32,706 nt of DNA from an uncultured Clostridia bacterium (GTDB lineage Bacteria; Bacillota; Clostridia; UBA1381): contig CALXZP010000006.1 of NCBI GenBank assembly GCA_944393255.1, forward strand, positions 1 through 32,706, written 5' to 3'. The notes under the pieces were generated by a model that was not told where the DNA came from, ran no database searches, and saw only the letters and a list, made by a program, of their open reading frames with translations. Positions 30,581 through 32,706 of this stretch are shown here, piece after piece. How positions within the stretch are numbered: the stretch's first letter is position 1; each line of letters begins with the position of its first letter. The position numbers and the translations under genes were made by a program.

Positions 30581-32086
30581 ATGGCAGTGAAAAACAATGC
30601 TAACATTGGCTTTGAAAAACAGATTTGGGACGCGGCCTGTGTCCTTTGGGGGCATATCCCTGCTGCAGAATACAGAAAAGTTATCGTAGGTCTTATTTTC
30701 CTTCGTTACATATCCGGTGCGTTTGAAAAACGCTATCAGGAGCTTGTCGATGAGGGCGACGGTTTTGAGGACGACAGAGATGCTTATGTAGAAGAAAACA
30801 TCTTCTTTGTACCGGAGGACGCTCGATGGAGCAAGATTGCAACGCGGGCTCATACTCCCGAAATCGGAACCGTCATTGATGATGCAATGAGAGCCATTGA
30901 AAAAGAAAACAATACATTAAAAAATGTATTGCCGAAGAACTACGCAAGTCCTGATTTGGACAAGCGTGTTTTGGGTGATGTTGTTGACCTCTTTACCAAT
31001 ATGGATATGGGAGATACAGAGGAAAGCAAAGACCTTCTCGGAAGAACTTACGAGTATTGTATTCAGCAGTTTGCCGCATACGAAGGTGTTAAAGGTGGCG
31101 AGTTCTACACCCCGGCAAGTATTGTTAAGACAATCGTTGCTATCCTGAAGCCGTTCAAGAACTGCCGAGTTTATGACCCGTGCTGCGGTTCGGGCGGTAT
31201 GTTCGTTCAGAGTGCAAAATTCATTCAGGCGCACAGCGGAAACCGTGGAGAAATTGCCGTTTACGGGCAGGAGTCAAATGCCGATACTTGGAAAATGGCA
31301 AAGATGAATATGGCTATCCGTGGCATTGACGCTGATTTCGGTCCGTATCAGGCTGATACATTTTTTAATGACCTGCACAAAACCTTAAAAGCAGACTTCA
31401 TTATGGCCAATCCTCCGTTCAACCTTTCTAACTGGGGGCAGGATAAGCTCAAGGACGATGTGCGTTGGAAATACGGAACACCGCCCGCCGGCAATGCCAA
31501 CTATGCATGGATTCAGCATATGATACATCACCTTGCGCCAAACGGAAAAATCGGTCTGGTGCTTGCCAACGGCGCGTTGTCCTCGCAGTCAAGCGGAGAG
31601 GGCGAAATCCGTAAGAATATCATTCAGGCTGACCTTGTGGAAGGCATTGTCGCCCTGCCTACGCAGCTCTTTTACAGCGTGACTATTCCTGTAACGCTTT
31701 GGTTTATTTCAAAGAACAAAAAGCAAAAAGGTAAAACCCTGTTTATTGACGCCCGTAAAATGGGATATATGGTTGACCGTAAGCACAGGGACTTCACGGA
31801 CGAGGATATTCAGAAGCTTGCAGATACATTTGAAGCTTTCCAAAACGGAACAATTGAAGATGTAAAAGGTTTCTGTGCCGTCGCTAGTTTACAGGAAATC
31901 GAAAAGCAGGATTTTATCCTTACACCGGGCAGATATGTTGGAATTGAAGAAGTGGAAGATGACGGAGAGCCTTTTGAAGAAAAGATGACTCGTTTAACTT
32001 CCGAATTATCGGATATGTTCAAAAAATCACATGAACTGGAAGATGAAATCAGGAGAAAGTTAGGAGCGATTGGGTATGAAATATAA
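30581..32086 (+). CDS. hsdM: Type I restriction-modification system DNA methyltransferase subunit
   Basis: HsdM carries the adenine-N6 methyltransferase activity of a type I system and works as M2S1 with the specificity subunit. The 501-residue protein has an N-terminal helical domain (LWGHIPAAEYRKVIVGLIFLRY split over two helices) and GGEFYTPASIVKTIVAIL. The SAM motif is DPCCGSGGMFVQSAKFI near residue 202, the catalytic motif IV is NPPFNLSNW near residue 277, and a C-terminal helical tail follows. ATG 30581 is preceded by GGAGGG. Codons for Ile are mostly ATT and ATC, unlike the ATA-rich genes to the left, so recent acquisition is likely. hsdS starts within its last 11 bp. hsdR is not in the window. 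Confidence 0.96.
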   Translation: MAVKNNANIGFEKQIWDAACVLWGHIPAAEYRKVIVGLIFLRYISGAFEKRYQELVDEGDGFEDDRDAYVEENIFFVPEDARWSKIATRAHTPEIGTVIDDAMRAIEKENNTLKNVLPKNYASPDLDKRVLGDVVDLFTNMDMGDTEESKDLLGRTYEYCIQQFAAYEGVKGGEFYTPASIVKTIVAILKPFKNCRVYDPCCGSGGMFVQSAKFIQAHSGNRGEIAVYGQESNADTWKMAKMNMAIRGIDADFGPYQADTFFNDLHKTLKADFIMANPPFNLSNWGQDKLKDDVRWKYGTPPAGNANYAWIQHMIHHLAPNGKIGLVLANGALSSQSSGEGEIRKNIIQADLVEGIVALPTQLFYSVTIPVTLWFISKNKKQKGKTLFIDARKMGYMVDRKHRDFTDEDIQKLADTFEAFQNGTIEDVKGFCAVASLQEIEKQDFILTPGRYVGIEEVEDDGEPFEEKMTRLTSELSDMFKKSHELEDEIRRKLGAIGYEI

Positions 32087-32603
32087 GCTTTCAGAGGTAA
32101 TGGATTTAATCGGAGGAGGTACTCCAAAAACCTCTAAACCAGAATATTGGAACGGAAGTATTCCATGGCTTTCGGTCAAAGACTTTAATAATGACAACAG
32201 ATATGTTTATAAAACCGAAAAAACAATTACGGAATTGGGGCTTGAAAATTCATCAACCCAAATGCTTCGTAAAGGTGATATTATCATTTCTGCACGAGGA
32301 ACTGTTGGCAAAATTGCAACAATTCCTTTCCCGATGGCATTTAACCAGTCGTGCTATGGAATACGGGCAAAGAAAGAAATAGTAGATGAGGATTTTCTCT
32401 ATTACTTAATTAAGCACAATGTTTATGTGCTGAAAAAGAATACACACGGTTCTGTATTTGATACTATTACTCGTGATACTTTTGATGGTATTGAGGTGGA
32501 TATTCCCAATATACCTCAACAAGAGAAAATTGCGAGTTTACTTGGTAAAATTGATGAAAAAATCGAGCTAAATAGTGCCATAAACAATAATTTAGCGGCT
32601 TAG
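32076..32603 (+). CDS. hsdS: Half-length type I specificity subunit (single target-recognition domain)
   Basis: HsdS chooses the DNA sequence that a type I enzyme methylates or cuts; full proteins are about 400 residues with two target-recognition domains (TRDs). This one is 175 residues: one TRD (YKLSEVMDLIGGGTPKTSKPEYW start, WLSVKDF, GDIIISARGTVGKIA, then GSVFDTITRDTFDGIEV) and the central helix IPQQEKIASLLGKIDEKIEL, ending NSAINNNLAA. ATG 32076 has AGGAG 9 nt upstream and overlaps hsdM by 11 bp. Its TAG overlaps, in antisense, the stop of another hsdS on the minus strand. It could act as a dimer of halves, or be one state of an invertible gene. Confidence 0.88.
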   Translation: MKYKLSEVMDLIGGGTPKTSKPEYWNGSIPWLSVKDFNNDNRYVYKTEKTITELGLENSSTQMLRKGDIIISARGTVGKIATIPFPMAFNQSCYGIRAKKEIVDEDFLYYLIKHNVYVLKKNTHGSVFDTITRDTFDGIEVDIPNIPQQEKIASLLGKIDEKIELNSAINNNLAA

Positions 32604-32706
32604 AGGTCGATGTTGGAAACATCAAGTTCTCCGGACATCAATTTAGGTAATAATGTGTCTCTTAACTCAGCCAAACGAGTATTTTCATCTCTTAGGTTGC
32701 GTATTT
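32600..32706 (-). CDS. hsdS: C-terminal end of a second, inverted hsdS (partial at window edge)
   Basis: Read leftwards from the window edge, the frame encodes 34 residues beginning IRNLRDENTRLAELRDTL and ending LLPKLMSGELDVSNIDL before TAA (32602-32600). The RDTLLPKLMSGE motif is the standard C-terminal conserved helix end of HsdS. The gene is therefore convergent with the half-length hsdS, and the two stop codons overlap by two bases. The upstream part, including its TRD or TRDs, lies beyond the window. This piece is in frame with no defect in what is visible. Confidence 0.85.
   Translation of the reverse strand, partial: IRNLRDENTRLAELRDTLLPKLMSGELDVSNIDL

Overview
The window reads as ordinary chromosome of an anaerobic, endospore-forming Bacillota, most likely a gut-type Clostridia. 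A placement near Ruminococcaceae/Oscillospiraceae is inference from gene content and style. The evidence is four sporulation or germination genes (spoIIR, sleB, ypeB, spoIVA), an AdhE-type fermentative enzyme, AGGAGG-type ribosome sites, consensus sigma-A promoters, and heavy use of AUA for isoleucine up to about 30.0 kb.

Layout. 0.1-2.0 kb holds an RluA-type pseudouridine synthase and rsmA (ksgA). 2.0-6.2 kb holds a small Cys-rich protein on the minus strand, then purC-purB-purA; a near-duplicated, cloverleaf-foldable repeat lies between purC and purB. 6.2-6.7 kb holds a cytidylate-kinase-like protein (minus strand). 6.9-11.6 kb is a trehalose module: a GntR/UTRA repressor, a PTS EIIBCA permease and trehalose-6-phosphate hydrolase, tied together by three copies of the palindrome TATACGTATA. 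11.6-11.95 kb is a gene-free strip with three long inverted repeats. 11.95-14.2 kb (minus) holds three overlapping genes: a coiled-coil protein, a FolB-FolK fusion and a FliB-family protein. 14.6-17.1 kb holds spoIIR (minus) divergent from sleB-ypeB (plus). 17.2-20.7 kb holds an AEC-family transporter and secD-secF. 20.8-24.0 kb holds der-plsY-gpsA. 24.2-27.3 kb holds adhE and a convergent small XRE regulator. 27.36-27.74 kb has a consensus promoter, a 19-bp palindrome, about 300 nt of structured non-coding sequence and an intrinsic terminator. 27.8-30.0 kb holds spoIVA translationally coupled to a lipoprotein-like DUF3298 gene. 30.1-32.7 kb is a compositionally different, AT-rich segment with a broken gene remnant and a type I restriction-modification locus.

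How the genes work together. Most of the window is core metabolism and housekeeping in short operons closed by clear intrinsic terminators. The trehalose module is a self-contained import, hydrolysis and repression unit. In many Clostridia der, plsY, gpsA and spoIVA lie side by side; here adhE, the XRE gene and the putative RNA sit between gpsA and spoIVA.

Most notable observations. (1) At the right edge, hsdM is followed by a half-length hsdS whose stop codon overlaps the stop of a second hsdS on the opposite strand, the geometry of a phase-variable, inverting type I system. (2) A probable small RNA or long leader lies upstream of spoIVA. (3) A duplicated four-way-junction repeat lies between purC and purB. 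No rRNA, tRNA, CRISPR array, prophage or insertion sequence was recognised.
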